64,000 nt of DNA from Halobacillus salinarum (GTDB lineage: Bacteria > Bacillota > Bacilli > Bacillales > Halobacillaceae), in assembly GCF_022919095.1 (NCBI RefSeq), contig NZ_CP095073.1, forward strand, positions 2,418,001 to 2,482,000. The letters are read 5' to 3'. Position numbers and translations under genes: made by a program. The notes under the pieces were generated by a model. The model was not told where the DNA came from. It saw only the letters and a list, made by a program, of their open reading frames with translations, and made no database searches. Each line of letters opens with the position of its first letter. Within the stretch, counting starts at the first letter, position 1. Shown piece after piece: positions 1 through 9,480 of this stretch.

Positions 1-72
1 ATGCCGGAAGAACGAAAACATTTAGTACAGCAGGCAATAGCAGCCCTTAAAGAAACGGAAAGGGGTAGATAG
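1..72 (+). CDS. sbcD: SbcD nuclease subunit, C-terminal tail (partial)
   Basis: Only the last 23 codons lie in the window, ending in TAG one base before the next start codon. The sequence is too short to identify by itself. The call rests on context, because sbcD directly precedes sbcC in Bacillaceae, where the two encode the Mre11/Rad50-like nuclease that processes DNA hairpins and blocked ends. A GGGG-type ribosome binding site for sbcC lies inside this tail, so the pair is translationally coupled. Confidence 0.7.
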   Translation: MPEERKHLVQQAIAALKETERGR

Positions 73-73
73 A

Positions 74-3000
74 ATGAAAGCCCATACACTTGAAATGAAT
101 GCTTTCGGCCCCTACAAATCAAAACAGAAGATCGACTTTTCATACTTGGGTGACGAACCTATCTTCTTGATCACTGGTCCTACAGGAGCTGGAAAGACTA
201 CGATTTTTGATGCGATGAGTTTTGCTCTTTATGGCAAAGCAAGCGGCAGCGATCGCGATCAGGATTCTTTGAGAAGCCATTTCGCTGATGCCGCTGATGT
301 AACTGCTGTAGAATTCTGCTTCCAGTTAAGAGGGAAGGATTATAAAGTTGTCCGGATGCCAAAGCAGCTGAAGCCAAAAGAACGCGGCGATGGCTATAAA
401 GAAGAACCGGCCCGGGCAGAACTTTACATGATACAGGCTGAAGGCGATAAACTACTCGCATCGAAAATAAAAGATGTGAACGATACAATTGAAGAACTCC
501 TTGGGCTCGATTACGAACAATTTCGTAAAATGATTATGATTCCTCAAGGGGAATTCCGCAGACTCATTTCTGAAAACAGCAAAGAACGAGAGGAAATCCT
601 GCAAAGAATTTTCAGGACTCATTTCTACGCTGAAATCACGGACTATTTAAAAAATCAGTCTAAAAAATTACAAAAAGAAATTGAGGAGTTCCAATGGAAG
701 ATGGAACAGGAAATTCATAAAATCCACTGGCAGAATGAACAGATGGAGGATGAAAATCCGCTTCCGGAGTTCGTCTTGGAAACATTGGAAAAAGAGCTGG
801 CTGCCCAAGAGTCTAGTAAAGATGCAGCTAACAACCTGCTCAAGCAATTGCAGAAGCAAAATGAAGAGGCTCAAAATCAATACTACCAGGCTGAAAAGAT
901 GCTTGACTGGTTTAAAGAACTTGAACAATTGAAGCAAGAAAAACAACAGCTTGAAGAAGAGGATGCATCCATCAAACAATTGAAAGCCAGAGTAGAGAAA
1001 GCAGAAAAATCAGCTGAAGTAGCTCCATATGAACTCCAGTGGCAGGACCGATTAAAAGAATACGAAAAAGCAAAGCAGGAACAAGATAGACGAGAGAAGC
1101 ATAGAGAGCAGAAAGAAGTAAAACATAAAGAAGTTCACGCCTATTATCTCAGGCAGGAAGAGAAGGAACAAGAGCGTTCCAGCTTGAAAGAAAAGTGTAC
1201 ACAAAAGACGGAGGAACGAAGAAAGCTAAAGGAATTCATTGAGCTGAAGAAAGATTATGAAACGGCAAAAAACAGAGAAGCACAACAAGAAAAGAAACTG
1301 GCAGCTTTTGATAAACAGTTAGGAGAACTTCAGACCAGGAAGACACGCTTACAAGAGAAGCGTGCTTCCTATTCAAATATGGGAGAAAAAAAGTTACAGA
1401 AAGAGTATGAATTAGAAAGATTGGAAAAAAGACTAAAAGATGTAAGGCGATTATCGAGTGAATGGAACAAACTTGTTGGACTTCGTCAAAAGTATCAAAC
1501 TTTCTATAAAGAATTCCAAGAAGTAAACAAGCGTTTTGAAGCAGATAAATCAAATTATGAACAAGCACTGGACGATCTCAAGCAGCATCATGCCTATACG
1601 CTTGCCTTACAGACAAAAGAAGGTTCAGCTTGTCCGGTTTGTGGATCCACCCATCATCCCGCTTTAGCACAGCGGCCAAACTCAGTGGTTACAACGAATG
1701 AATTAGATCGATTAAAGCGTGAATTCAAACTGTCGGAAGAGCAGTATGAAAACTATCGCAAAAAGGCAGTAGACGTGAAAGCAGAAGGAGAATCCCAGCG
1801 ACAATTAACAGATTCACTTTATAACGACTTATCTACTATTATTCCTGAATTAACCGAAAGCGCTATAAACTATGGAAAAGAAGCGACAGTGACAGCCATT
1901 AACACGGTGAAAAAAGAAGTCGACATTCTGACAGCCAAAGTTAAAGAACAAGAGGAAGCGGCCTCGCAATTAGAGGCTTGTGAAAAAAAGGGCGAAGAAA
2001 TCCAACAATCGTTAAATGAGGCAAAAGAGCAGTATTATGCTCTGAAACAAACCTCAACAAAGCTACAGACGACAATGGACAATACACTTGATCAATTTGA
2101 GTTTGAAACGCTTGATATTGAAGAACTCGATAAGAGTATTGATTCCTTAAAAACCAGCTATGAATCTCAAATGCAGGAATACGAAAAAGCAAAAGAAGCG
2201 TACCAGCTTATAAGAGATGAAGTCTACCAGCTTCAGGCAGCAGAAAAAGAAGGAGAACTCTTCGTAGAAAAACTTTCTAAAGCTTCTATTCAACAACAGA
2301 AAAAATTTAAACAAATGCTGGAACAATATTGTTTCGCTTCAATGGAAGATTATAAGGCAGCCGTGCTTTCAACTGAAAGAATCACAGAATATCGAGATAT
2401 AGTTACGAAGCATAGAGAGCGTAAGGCAGTTGTGGATCATTCGGTCCAACAGCTCGAAAAAAAGCTCGCTTCAGAGAAGCGGCCGGATCTTCAGGAAATG
2501 AAATTGGAATTAGAGGCAGTGAAACAAAAAGTTTACAAGCAGCAGGAACTACTCAACAATCTCGAAATGGAGTGGAAAACAAACCTAAGAATAAAAGAAC
2601 TGCTTGGGGAGCTCCTCGAGGCTCAAGGAAGTTTATCTAGAAAGTATTATGATTTAGCAGAGCTTGCCCAGCTTGCGAAAGGGGAGAACCCTCTCAGGCT
2701 CTCTTTGGAAAGGTATGTACTTGCTGCATTTCTAGATGAGATTCTTATTCAGGCCAATCTCCGGTTTGACCAAATGTCAGACCACCGATATCAGCTTCTC
2801 AGAAGTCAGGAAATTGCCAAACGCGGGGCGCAAAGCGGTCTGGATTTGGAAGTGCTTGACCACCATACTGGCCAGAAGAGATCAGTACGTACTTTATCAG
2901 GAGGGGAAGGATTTAAAGCTTCTCTATCACTTGCTCTCGGTATGTCTGACGTTGTACAGGCTCACTCTGGAGGAGTACAGTTGGATACTTTGTTTATTGA

Positions 3001-3187
3001 TGAAGGATTTGGGTCTCTAGATGAAATTTCTCTAGAGCAGGCGATTGATTGTTTAAGAGGGCTGCAGGAAGGTAACCGACTGCTTGGGATCATTTCTCAC
3101 GTTCCGCAGCTTAAAGAAGAAATTCCAGCAAAATTGCAAATTCAGACAGGACCTCAAGGCTCTTCTGTCGAATTTGTTTTTCAATAA
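74..3187 (+). CDS. sbcC: SbcC, Rad50-like SMC-family ATPase of the SbcCD nuclease
   Basis: This 1037-residue protein has the Rad50/SbcC plan. A Walker A motif GPTGAGKT lies at residues 35-42, followed by long Glu/Lys/Gln-rich coiled coils. A CPVC zinc hook (C520, C523) sits in mid-protein, then the returning coiled coil, an ABC signature LSGGE at 941-945, and a Walker B LDTLFIDE at 970-977 followed by a D-loop. With SbcD it forms an ATP-dependent nuclease that opens hairpins and processes double-strand ends in the cytoplasm. The length is normal for Bacillus SbcC. The gene begins one base after the upstream stop codon, so it is co-transcribed with sbcD. Confidence 0.95.
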   Translation: MKAHTLEMNAFGPYKSKQKIDFSYLGDEPIFLITGPTGAGKTTIFDAMSFALYGKASGSDRDQDSLRSHFADAADVTAVEFCFQLRGKDYKVVRMPKQLKPKERGDGYKEEPARAELYMIQAEGDKLLASKIKDVNDTIEELLGLDYEQFRKMIMIPQGEFRRLISENSKEREEILQRIFRTHFYAEITDYLKNQSKKLQKEIEEFQWKMEQEIHKIHWQNEQMEDENPLPEFVLETLEKELAAQESSKDAANNLLKQLQKQNEEAQNQYYQAEKMLDWFKELEQLKQEKQQLEEEDASIKQLKARVEKAEKSAEVAPYELQWQDRLKEYEKAKQEQDRREKHREQKEVKHKEVHAYYLRQEEKEQERSSLKEKCTQKTEERRKLKEFIELKKDYETAKNREAQQEKKLAAFDKQLGELQTRKTRLQEKRASYSNMGEKKLQKEYELERLEKRLKDVRRLSSEWNKLVGLRQKYQTFYKEFQEVNKRFEADKSNYEQALDDLKQHHAYTLALQTKEGSACPVCGSTHHPALAQRPNSVVTTNELDRLKREFKLSEEQYENYRKKAVDVKAEGESQRQLTDSLYNDLSTIIPELTESAINYGKEATVTAINTVKKEVDILTAKVKEQEEAASQLEACEKKGEEIQQSLNEAKEQYYALKQTSTKLQTTMDNTLDQFEFETLDIEELDKSIDSLKTSYESQMQEYEKAKEAYQLIRDEVYQLQAAEKEGELFVEKLSKASIQQQKKFKQMLEQYCFASMEDYKAAVLSTERITEYRDIVTKHRERKAVVDHSVQQLEKKLASEKRPDLQEMKLELEAVKQKVYKQQELLNNLEMEWKTNLRIKELLGELLEAQGSLSRKYYDLAELAQLAKGENPLRLSLERYVLAAFLDEILIQANLRFDQMSDHRYQLLRSQEIAKRGAQSGLDLEVLDHHTGQKRSVRTLSGGEGFKASLSLALGMSDVVQAHSGGVQLDTLFIDEGFGSLDEISLEQAIDCLRGLQEGNRLLGIISHVPQLKEEIPAKLQIQTGPQGSSVEFVFQ

Positions 3188-3212
3188 AGACTACCAGAAG
3201 GATGTGCTTTCT

Positions 3213-3461
3213 ATGTCTACGCCTCTTTCGATGGAATGGGTGCTGATTACTGAAGGAAAAGAGAAAAGAGTCAATGAAAACGATAATTTATTTGAAATTT
3301 CCTTTGACGGCTATAAAATATTTCCGATGAATGAAACCTTGGAAATTAGAAGACATTTAAAATCTGATCAAATAGGTTCAGGAAATATTGAAGAATTGGT
3401 CTTGAAAAATAATACCACGATCTGCAAATATCGATTAATTTCACTATATTCTGTCAATTAA
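3213..3461 (+). CDS. DUF2584-like small conserved protein
   Basis: An 82-residue protein beginning MSTPLSMEWVLI and ending RLISLYSVN. The ATG at 3213 is chosen because an AGAAGGA ribosome binding site precedes it by nine bases. A longer reading of the same frame starts inside sbcC and is not credible. The pattern of a short N-terminal strand, a 'KGKEKR..ENLFEI' stretch, a 'YPM/FPM' turn and a terminal 'SLYSVN' recalls the DUF2584 family of Bacillaceae, from memory and without a search. No function is known. It lies 25 bases after sbcC and may be in the same transcript. Confidence 0.65.
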   Translation: MSTPLSMEWVLITEGKEKRVNENDNLFEISFDGYKIFPMNETLEIRRHLKSDQIGSGNIEELVLKNNTTICKYRLISLYSVN

Positions 3462-3562
3462 TCAGTGATAATTGTGCTTTAATTGTCACAATTTGCGCTT
3501 GCCCGGGAAATAATTACTGCGCTATAGGAAATTATTATGATTGAGTAAAAGGAGTTTTTTTC

Positions 3563-4246
3563 ATGAAGGTATTAGAGAATGATTGGGCTCCTCTACTTGA
3601 GGAAGAGTTTAGGAAGCCGTACTACTTGACATTAAGAGAAAGATTAAAACGAGAATACCAAAATGCTACAGTTTATCCTGACATGTATGAGATCTTCTCA
3701 GCTTTGAAGGAAACATCCTATAAAAATACGAAAGTAGTGATCCTGGGTCAGGATCCATACCATGGTCCTGAACAGGCTCATGGTTTCAGCTTTTCGGTTA
3801 AACCACATGTGGCCATTCCGCCATCTTTACAAAATATTTATAAAGAACTGCAAAGTGACGTAGGAGCAACACCGCCGGATCATGGCTATCTCGTTCCCTG
3901 GGCCGAACAAGGGGTGCTGCTTTTAAATAATGTTTTAACGGTCCGGGCCCATCAAGCTCACTCCCACCAAAAACTTGGCTGGGAGAAATTCACTGACAGA
4001 GTGATTGATTTATTGAATCAAAGAAGTAGTCCGGCTGTTTTTATTTTGTGGGGCAGGCACGCACAACAGAAAGCTTCAGCAGTGGACCCAGACAAGCATA
4101 AAATTATTTCCTCTCCGCACCCCAGTCCATTAGCGGCTCACCGGGGTTTTTTCGGCAGCCGTCCATTTTCGCGGGCAAATGAGTTTCTAAAATCTGCCGG
4201 CTGGAAACCAATAGACTGGTCACTGCCCAGCAAATCAGCTTTGTAA
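3563..4246 (+). CDS. ung: Uracil-DNA glycosylase, family 1
   Basis: A 227-residue protein of typical family-1 UDG length. It removes uracil from DNA to start base-excision repair. The water-activating motif GQDPYHG lies at 62-68 with catalytic Asp64. The downstream [10 protein letters not shown] motif carries His186, which contacts the uracil, and it runs into the conserved 'GFFGSRPFS' DNA-intercalation loop. The start codon is preceded by AAAGGAG. It stands alone between a short intergenic gap and the vrrA-like gene. Confidence 0.97.
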   Translation: MKVLENDWAPLLEEEFRKPYYLTLRERLKREYQNATVYPDMYEIFSALKETSYKNTKVVILGQDPYHGPEQAHGFSFSVKPHVAIPPSLQNIYKELQSDVGATPPDHGYLVPWAEQGVLLLNNVLTVRAHQAHSHQKLGWEKFTDRVIDLLNQRSSPAVFILWGRHAQQKASAVDPDKHKIISSPHPSPLAAHRGFFGSRPFSRANEFLKSAGWKPIDWSLPSKSAL

Positions 4247-4313
4247 AGCGCCCACGCCTTCTCCGTCAACCGGGCATATGCTACATTAATTCGAAGTTAC
4301 GGAGGGGTTTACT

Positions 4314-4859
4314 ATGTTTCCATCAGGTCAATCGCCGTTCCCTCCAATGGGCGGGATGTATCCAGGTGTTCAGCAGGCTGCTGCGCCTAAGGGTATCATG
4401 AAGTTTCTTAGTCCCTTGTTAAATAGAGGTGGCGGGGCTAATGGTTTAGGAACGGCGGCGCGCGGATTTGGCGCAGGTGTTCCTGGATTTGGAGCCAATA
4501 CGCTTGGGGCAGGTAATGCTTTAGGCAACGCCTTTGGCGCAGGCAATGCTCTTGGAGCAGGGACCGCAGCCAAGGCAGGAGGAGCAGGATGGCTCGGCCA
4601 TATGCAGACTGCATTAAAAGCCGTACAAACCGCTGCACCGATGGTTCAGCAATATGGACCGATGTTAAAAAATATACCTGCTATGATTAATATGGTGAAG
4701 ATTATGAATAGTCCGGATGATGAAGAAGAAGGAGAAGAATCATCCAAAGCAGAAGAATCCTTAAATACAAGCGAATCCAGTGAGTCAGCAGTTTCTGTTT
4801 CTGGGGCTCAACCGAGAAAACGTCGTCAAGGTACGTCACAGCCTAAGCTTTACATTTAG
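4314..4859 (+). CDS. VrrA/YqfQ-like Gly/Ala-rich repeat protein
   Basis: A 181-residue low-complexity protein. It has a short Pro/Gly/Met N-terminus and then a Gly/Ala/Asn/Leu-rich block (about residues 42-85) of degenerate 'GAGNALG' units. A predicted helical segment rich in Met follows, then an acidic Glu/Ser tail ending in basic residues. The organisation resembles YqfQ of B. subtilis and VrrA of B. anthracis, whose repeat number varies among strains. The function is unknown; in sporeformers the family is suspected of a spore-related role. The start follows a GGAGGGG ribosome binding site. Confidence 0.7.
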   Translation: MFPSGQSPFPPMGGMYPGVQQAAAPKGIMKFLSPLLNRGGGANGLGTAARGFGAGVPGFGANTLGAGNALGNAFGAGNALGAGTAAKAGGAGWLGHMQTALKAVQTAAPMVQQYGPMLKNIPAMINMVKIMNSPDDEEEGEESSKAEESLNTSESSESAVSVSGAQPRKRRQGTSQPKLYI

Positions 4860-4885
4860 GCTGTGCATGTGGCTTGATTTTTTTT
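4837..4885 (+). terminator. Possible terminator of the vrrA-like gene
   Basis: A perfect 10-bp stem CACAGCCTAA / TTAGGCTGTG straddles the stop codon. An eight-T run begins 12 bases after the stem. The gap between stem and T-run makes this weaker than a standard intrinsic terminator. Confidence 0.4.
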
Positions 4886-4950
4886 GTAGGATTAGCAAGA
4901 ATAAGGGAAAGCTAATAAATACTTTACAGCTTGTGATGGAGGTTTTGCAT

Positions 4951-5916
4951 ATGAATAAATCGTCTCTACAAATCGCAACATTTGCAGGAGGGTGTTTCTG
5001 GTGCATGGTAGAGCCATTTGATGAAAGACCCGGCATTGAATCTGTTGTATCAGGCTATACCGGCGGACGTACGGAAAATCCTACTTACATGCAAGTCATT
5101 ACAGAAAACACGGGACATAAAGAGGCAGTTCAAATCACTTATGATCCAGAGATCTTTCCATATGAACGACTGGTAGAGCTGTTCTGGAAGCAAATTGACC
5201 CCACCGATGCAGCCGGCCAATTTGCCGATCGCGGTGAATCCTACACAACAGCCATCTATTATCACAATGAAGAACAAAAGAGAATTGCTGAAGAAAGTAA
5301 ACGCAGACTAGAGGAAAGCGGGGTTTTTAAAGATTCTATTGTCACTCCTATTCTCCCCGCTGAGGTGTTCTATCCAGCTGAAGAGAAGCATCAGGATTAT
5401 TATAAGAAGCATAAGTTCCATTACAACCGTTACAAAAAAGGTTCCGGGCGTGCGGATTTTATAAAAGAACACTGGGGTTTTAAAAAGAATCGTGAAAACT
5501 TAAAACAAAAACTAAGTGATCTACAGTATAAAGTAACTCAGGAAAATGCAACAGAACGGCCCTTTCAAAATGAATACTTCGACCATGAAGAAGAAGGGAT
5601 TTATGTAGATGTCGTTTCCAATGAGCCTTTATTTAGTTCCAAAGAAAAATATGATGCCGGGTGCGGTTGGCCAAGCTTTACAAAGCCTATTGCCAATCAG
5701 CAGATAGATGCGAAAACCGACACCAGTCACGGGATGGTCCGGACTGAAGTCAGAAGCAGCGAGGCAGATTCGCATCTCGGTCATGTATTTGAGGATGGTC
5801 CTGAAGATAAAGGCGGACTTCGTTACTGTATCAATTCTGCAGCTCTTCGCTTTATACCAAAAGAGCAAATGGAAGAAGAGGGTTACGGTTACTTATTGCA
5901 TTTATTTAAGGAGTAA
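4951..5916 (+). CDS. msrAB: Fused peptide methionine sulfoxide reductase MsrA-MsrB
   Basis: One 321-residue polypeptide carries both repair activities. The N-terminal MsrA domain has the GCFWC motif, with catalytic Cys15 for methionine-S-sulfoxide. The C-terminal MsrB domain (about 175-321) contains CGWPSF (Cys238) and RYCINSAAL with catalytic Cys293 for the R epimer. B. subtilis encodes the two as separate genes. The ATG at 4951 is preceded by GGAGG with a suitable spacer. The frame stays open upstream but has no supported start there. There is no signal peptide, so the enzyme is cytoplasmic. It is followed by its own terminator. Confidence 0.93.
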   Translation: MNKSSLQIATFAGGCFWCMVEPFDERPGIESVVSGYTGGRTENPTYMQVITENTGHKEAVQITYDPEIFPYERLVELFWKQIDPTDAAGQFADRGESYTTAIYYHNEEQKRIAEESKRRLEESGVFKDSIVTPILPAEVFYPAEEKHQDYYKKHKFHYNRYKKGSGRADFIKEHWGFKKNRENLKQKLSDLQYKVTQENATERPFQNEYFDHEEEGIYVDVVSNEPLFSSKEKYDAGCGWPSFTKPIANQQIDAKTDTSHGMVRTEVRSSEADSHLGHVFEDGPEDKGGLRYCINSAALRFIPKEQMEEEGYGYLLHLFKE

Positions 5917-5942
5917 AGCAGGTATGTAAGTACCTGCTTTTT
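5915..5942 (+). terminator. Intrinsic terminator of msrAB
   Basis: A stem AAAGCAGGTA / TACCTGCTTT of 10 bp with a six-base loop runs into a T-tract. It begins at the msrAB stop codon. Confidence 0.8.
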
Positions 5943-5998
5943 AGTGGAGTTTCACTTTTCTGTTTCAGAGGAATGACAGAACAAAGGAGTGGTAAGTC

Positions 5999-6748
5999 AT
6001 GTCTGGAATTTTGGAGTACGCCTGGGTATTTGTTGTGCTTGTGGGCCTTGAGGGCATCCTTGCTGCGGACAATGCGCTTGTGATGGCCATGATGGTAAAA
6101 CATCTTCCTGAGCGACTACAAAAAAAAGCTTTGCTTTATGGTCTGGGCGGAGCATTTATTTTTCGATTTGCTTCTTTGTTTGTCATTTCCTTTATTGTTA
6201 ATATATGGCAGGTGCAGGCTCTTGGGGCAGCGTATCTCTTATATATAGCGGTGAAAAACCTTTGGGACAGAAGCAGGAATGATCAAAATAAGCAGAATGA
6301 ATCAGAATCAAATGGTTCCGGTTTCTGGCCAACGGTCTTAAAAGTAGAACTTTCGGATATTGCATTTGCCATCGACTCTATTTTAGCTGCGGTCGCACTT
6401 GCAGCTACTCTTTCCAATACCGGTCTCCCTGCCATTGGGGGAATGGATGGTGGTAAATTTCTTGTCGTTTTATTGGCAGGCATGACAGGAGTCGTGTTCA
6501 TCAGATTTGCGGCTCATAAATTTATCAAGCTTCTAGAACAAAGGCCTGGATTAGAAGCCGCTGCCTATATTATCATTGCCTGGGTTTCTATTAAACTTAT
6601 CGTCCAGGTGCTGGCTCATCCTAATGTTCACTTAATTTCTAAACATTTCCCGGAATCCATTATATGGAAAATGATATTTTGGTCGGTACTTGTTCTCATT
6701 GCCGCTGCCGGCTGGTTTATGGCTGAAAAAAAAGAGACTGCGTCTTAA
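5999..6748 (+). CDS. TerC-family integral membrane protein
   Basis: A 249-residue protein with about seven hydrophobic segments and the TerC signature. The first helix carries an acidic 'AADNALV' patch (Asp24), and a central helix carries a second acidic patch with Asp120 and Asp126. B. subtilis relatives (YceF, YkoY) have been linked to Mn2+ efflux and to metal loading of exported enzymes. A metal-transport role is inferred for this copy. The start follows AAAGGAG. Residues around 100-110 form a short polar loop rich in Asn and Gln. Whether it corresponds to YceF, YkoY or YjbE cannot be decided here. Confidence 0.85.
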   Translation: MSGILEYAWVFVVLVGLEGILAADNALVMAMMVKHLPERLQKKALLYGLGGAFIFRFASLFVISFIVNIWQVQALGAAYLLYIAVKNLWDRSRNDQNKQNESESNGSGFWPTVLKVELSDIAFAIDSILAAVALAATLSNTGLPAIGGMDGGKFLVVLLAGMTGVVFIRFAAHKFIKLLEQRPGLEAAAYIIIAWVSIKLIVQVLAHPNVHLISKHFPESIIWKMIFWSVLVLIAAAGWFMAEKKETAS

Positions 6749-6824
6749 ATTCCTTTCAAAGAAACAAAATTAAAGACAATCGTTCATTTTCACTGGTACA
6801 CTGACATTATCCTAAAGAAGTGAG

Positions 6825-7868
6825 ATGAAACTTATGATTGGAAGATCCATTGGGACATACACTCTTGCCATTACCGGGGGTGTACTGTTTTGGGCATTAC
6901 GCTTACCACTTGCTTGGATTCTAGGGCCGGTGGCATTGCTGATGGTCTATAAGCTGCTGGTGAAGAAAGAAACCTATTCTTCTTCCTTCATAAGAAATAC
7001 AGGCTTTAACTTAATGGGAATTCAGATTGGACTGACATTTAGCTCCCACACTTTTTCAAGTGTGCTTCCTTACCTCTTACCTTACACATTTTTATCTCTT
7101 ATGATCATAGCCATTAGTCTTTGCCTGGCAGTAGTGATTTCTAAAAGAACATCAGTAGACCTTACGACTAGCATGATTGGAAGTGCTCCAGGAGGACTTT
7201 CTGCTATGATTGCTGTCAGTGATTCTTTACGTGGTAATACAATTCTCGTCACCATTTTCCAGACCATCCGTTTAATTTCGGTACTGTTTATCGTACCTTT
7301 TATAGCTGTTCATTTTCTTTATCAGGACCATGCTTCCTCTGCAGGAGGGGCTTTAGCTGCTGACAGAGATGGACCTTTTTGGACAGTCTTGTTCTATTTC
7401 GTCGCATTTATTACAGGGTATCTATTAAAAAACAAGATCCCTGCGTCTTTCATTATTATTCCAATGCTTTCTTTCGGTCTGCTGCAATCTTTAGGGTTTT
7501 CCGTATATGAACTTCCTAATATATGGTTTATTGCTGCCCAACTAGTGATTGGTGCTCACTTAGGCCATACGATTGAATTAAGAGATGTCATTAAAGCGGG
7601 AAGGTATTGTGCTTATTATTTCGTCCTCGCCTTGTTGTTAATTACTTGTTCACTCGTACTTGGCTGTCTCCTCAGTCTTTGGACCGACATGAACTTGACA
7701 ACAGCCATCCTAAGCCTTGCCCCTGGCGGATTGATTGAAATGGCGGTTACAGCTGGAGGTGCCGGCGGAGACCCTGCTATTGTGAGCTCGTTACAAATTA
7801 TTCGTCTTTTGACAATCGTGCTGCTGCTTCCCTTTTTATTTAAAAAATTTATCCCGAAACTCATTTGA
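6825..7868 (+). CDS. AbrB-family (duplicated domain) membrane transporter
   Basis: A 347-residue polytopic membrane protein. Two similar halves each contain a Gly/Pro-rich re-entrant motif: 'GSAPGGLSAMIA' in the first half and 'SLAPGGLIEMAVTA' in the second. This internal duplication marks the AbrB-type family of putative transporters, which is unrelated to the AbrB transition-state regulator. The substrate is unknown. The ORF begins with GTG-like spacing after AAGTGAGATGAA and the ATG at 6825 is the best start. It is probably transcribed alone or with terC. Confidence 0.8.
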   Translation: MKLMIGRSIGTYTLAITGGVLFWALRLPLAWILGPVALLMVYKLLVKKETYSSSFIRNTGFNLMGIQIGLTFSSHTFSSVLPYLLPYTFLSLMIIAISLCLAVVISKRTSVDLTTSMIGSAPGGLSAMIAVSDSLRGNTILVTIFQTIRLISVLFIVPFIAVHFLYQDHASSAGGALAADRDGPFWTVLFYFVAFITGYLLKNKIPASFIIIPMLSFGLLQSLGFSVYELPNIWFIAAQLVIGAHLGHTIELRDVIKAGRYCAYYFVLALLLITCSLVLGCLLSLWTDMNLTTAILSLAPGGLIEMAVTAGGAGGDPAIVSSLQIIRLLTIVLLLPFLFKKFIPKLI

Positions 7869-7944
7869 ATTTTGTCTGTATACAATTGGCAAGATTCTTC
7901 AAGGATACAATAATCATATTATGTAAACAAATGGAGGGTGTAAG

Positions 7945-8559
7945 ATGAGAATGAGGCATATTTTTAGAGAAGGTTCACAAAAAAATAACAGCCCTGTGCT
8001 TTTGCTGCTTCATGGAACCGGCGGGACTGAACGTGATCTGCTGCCAGTTGCTGAAATCATTGATTCATCTGCTGCAGTACTTTCCGTACGTGGAAATATC
8101 CTAGAGAATGGAATGCCGAGATTTTTCAAACGAATCCGCGAAGGTGTATTTGATGAAGTGGATCTCGTTAAGCAGACGGGAGAATTACAGGATTTTTTAG
8201 ACGAAGCTGCGCAGGAATATCAATTTGACCGTAGTAATGTTACTGCGGTTGGTTATTCTAATGGTGCTAATATAGCTGGAAGCTTGCTGTTTCGTTATGA
8301 GAATAGTTTGAATAAGGCCGTTCTATTTCATCCAATGGTGCCGCAAAGAGGCGTAAATGCTGTTCGTCAGAATGGAAGACAGGTCTTTATTGGGGCGGGA
8401 AAAAATGACCCTATTTGTCCTCCCCGGGAAACCGAGGATTTACATCAGCTTCTCCAAAAAGCCGGGGCTGAAGTCACAGTTTACTGGGAAGATCATGGAC
8501 ATCAACTTACTGAATCTGAAATTTATGCTGCTCGAAACTGGTATCAGTCTGAGAGTTGA
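7945..8559 (+). CDS. Small alpha/beta hydrolase of the carboxylesterase/MhqD type
   Basis: A 204-residue single-domain hydrolase. It has an oxyanion-hole segment LLHGTGGT near the N-terminus and the nucleophile elbow GYSNG with Ser105. The acid is Asp155 in a 'GKNDPICP' loop and the base is His184 or His186 in 'DHGHQLT'. This arrangement and length match B. subtilis MhqD and related phospholipase/carboxylesterases. MhqD belongs to a quinone-stress regulon, but no MhqR-like operator was recognised here, so the substrate is left open. The start has a GGAGGG ribosome binding site. Confidence 0.8.
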   Translation: MRMRHIFREGSQKNNSPVLLLLHGTGGTERDLLPVAEIIDSSAAVLSVRGNILENGMPRFFKRIREGVFDEVDLVKQTGELQDFLDEAAQEYQFDRSNVTAVGYSNGANIAGSLLFRYENSLNKAVLFHPMVPQRGVNAVRQNGRQVFIGAGKNDPICPPRETEDLHQLLQKAGAEVTVYWEDHGHQLTESEIYAARNWYQSES

Positions 8560-8616
8560 GCCTGATCAGTTCAGTGTGTATGATGGAAGTCAGACAATTG
8601 AAGGAGGTACATATCT

Positions 8617-8820
8617 ATGATTCATAAAACATGGGAATCTTCCGAAACCTTAAAGCGAGTTGAATGTATCCACAATGATGCAAAGAAGTTCGTCGTCAAT
8701 AACGTATTAACACCTGGACATGTCTATGAGGTGAAAAACGAAAGTGAAGAATTTTACTTTGTGATTGACAATTCAGGCAGAATCGGCGGATTTTATAAGA
8801 ACTACTTCAAAGAAGTGTAA
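8617..8820 (+). CDS. DUF6501-like small protein
   Basis: A 67-residue protein with an AAGGAGGT ribosome binding site. The sequence runs from MIHKTWES through 'VVNNVLTPGHVYEVKNE' to 'FYFVIDNSGRIGGFYK', a small all-beta SH3-like pattern. It is recalled as the DUF6501 family of Bacillaceae; no function is known. It lies 57 bases after the hydrolase and probably in the same transcript. Confidence 0.7.
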   Translation: MIHKTWESSETLKRVECIHNDAKKFVVNNVLTPGHVYEVKNESEEFYFVIDNSGRIGGFYKNYFKEV

Positions 8821-8849
8821 TCATAGTCAAACTGAACATGAAAATCATG

Positions 8850-9360
8850 GTAAGTTTCAGGCTGTCGAGAAGTCTCGGCGGCCTGATTTTTGGTTTCAAT
8901 CAAGAAAAGTACGACAAAATGATGGAAATCGTAACAATGGAAGAACTTGTGCCAGAAAACCAAAGAAGTGAAAGGGAGTGAGACAGATCCGAAGAGTGAT
9001 TATTTACAGCGGGAAAATAAGCCGGAAGGATTCTTCTATCTCGATCATCGTCACTACAAGTCAGACTCATCTCAATGTGTGGCTTGTCCATTCCTCCTAA
9101 CCAGTACCAAGAATAAGAACGATCAACAAACGCTAAGCGCCATGTGTGGGAGGATGCCAAAGAGCAGGTTCGCTTGAACTGGCTTAATGAGGGAAAATGG
9201 ATTTATAGAATGAGAAAAGAGAAAGTGGAGCGTAGCTTCGCAGATTCAAAAGAACGGCATGGGGAGCGTTATTGCCGTTTGAGTGGAAAAGAAAAAGCTG
9301 AGGACAGCTGCCTGTCAGCACATGAAAAAGATTGCCCTCTATCTAGCACAGGTGAGCTAG
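8850..9360 (+). pseudogene. IS1182-family transposase remnant
   Basis: Three pieces in different frames resemble this family. The N-terminal part near 8900-8970 reads NQEKYDKMMEIVTMEELVPE. A C-terminal zinc-ribbon part at about 9000-9130 includes DHRHYKSDSSQCVACPFL. A segment from about 9140 reads HVWEDAKEQVRLNWL and then VERSFADSKERHGERY. A further shift is needed for CQHMKKIALYLAQ before the stop at 9358-9360. The middle of the transposase is deleted and at least two frameshifts are present. It cannot make an active enzyme. Confidence 0.75.
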
Positions 9361-9480
9361 GTGAAGGAGAGTCTTTTTTGTCTTTAAAGAATACCAAGGA
9401 GCGGGGTCCCTTCCACTCCTTCGGAAGAACAAGCTCGGGCGCTCGTCCGCGGAAAGGAATGGGCAATCGCTCCTGGCGGT
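9361..9480. repeat. GC-rich intergenic block inside the IS remnant, possible dispersed repeat
   Basis: About 120 bases of unusually GC-rich sequence lie between the transposase stop and the right IS end, including GGAGCGGGGTCCCTTCCACT and GCTCGTCCGCGGAAAGGAAT. No credible reading frame was seen. The style recalls short dispersed intergenic repeats of Bacillaceae. Without other genomic copies this is a suspicion only. Confidence 0.35.

Noticed and set aside
4370-4638. Long minus-strand frames opposite the vrrA-like gene
   Set aside because: They are a by-product of the GC-rich Gly/Ala repeat and have no ribosome binding site.
4780-4950. N-terminal extension of MsrAB
   Set aside because: It overlaps the vrrA-like gene and its possible terminator, and lacks a ribosome binding site; the GGAGG before 4951 decides the start.
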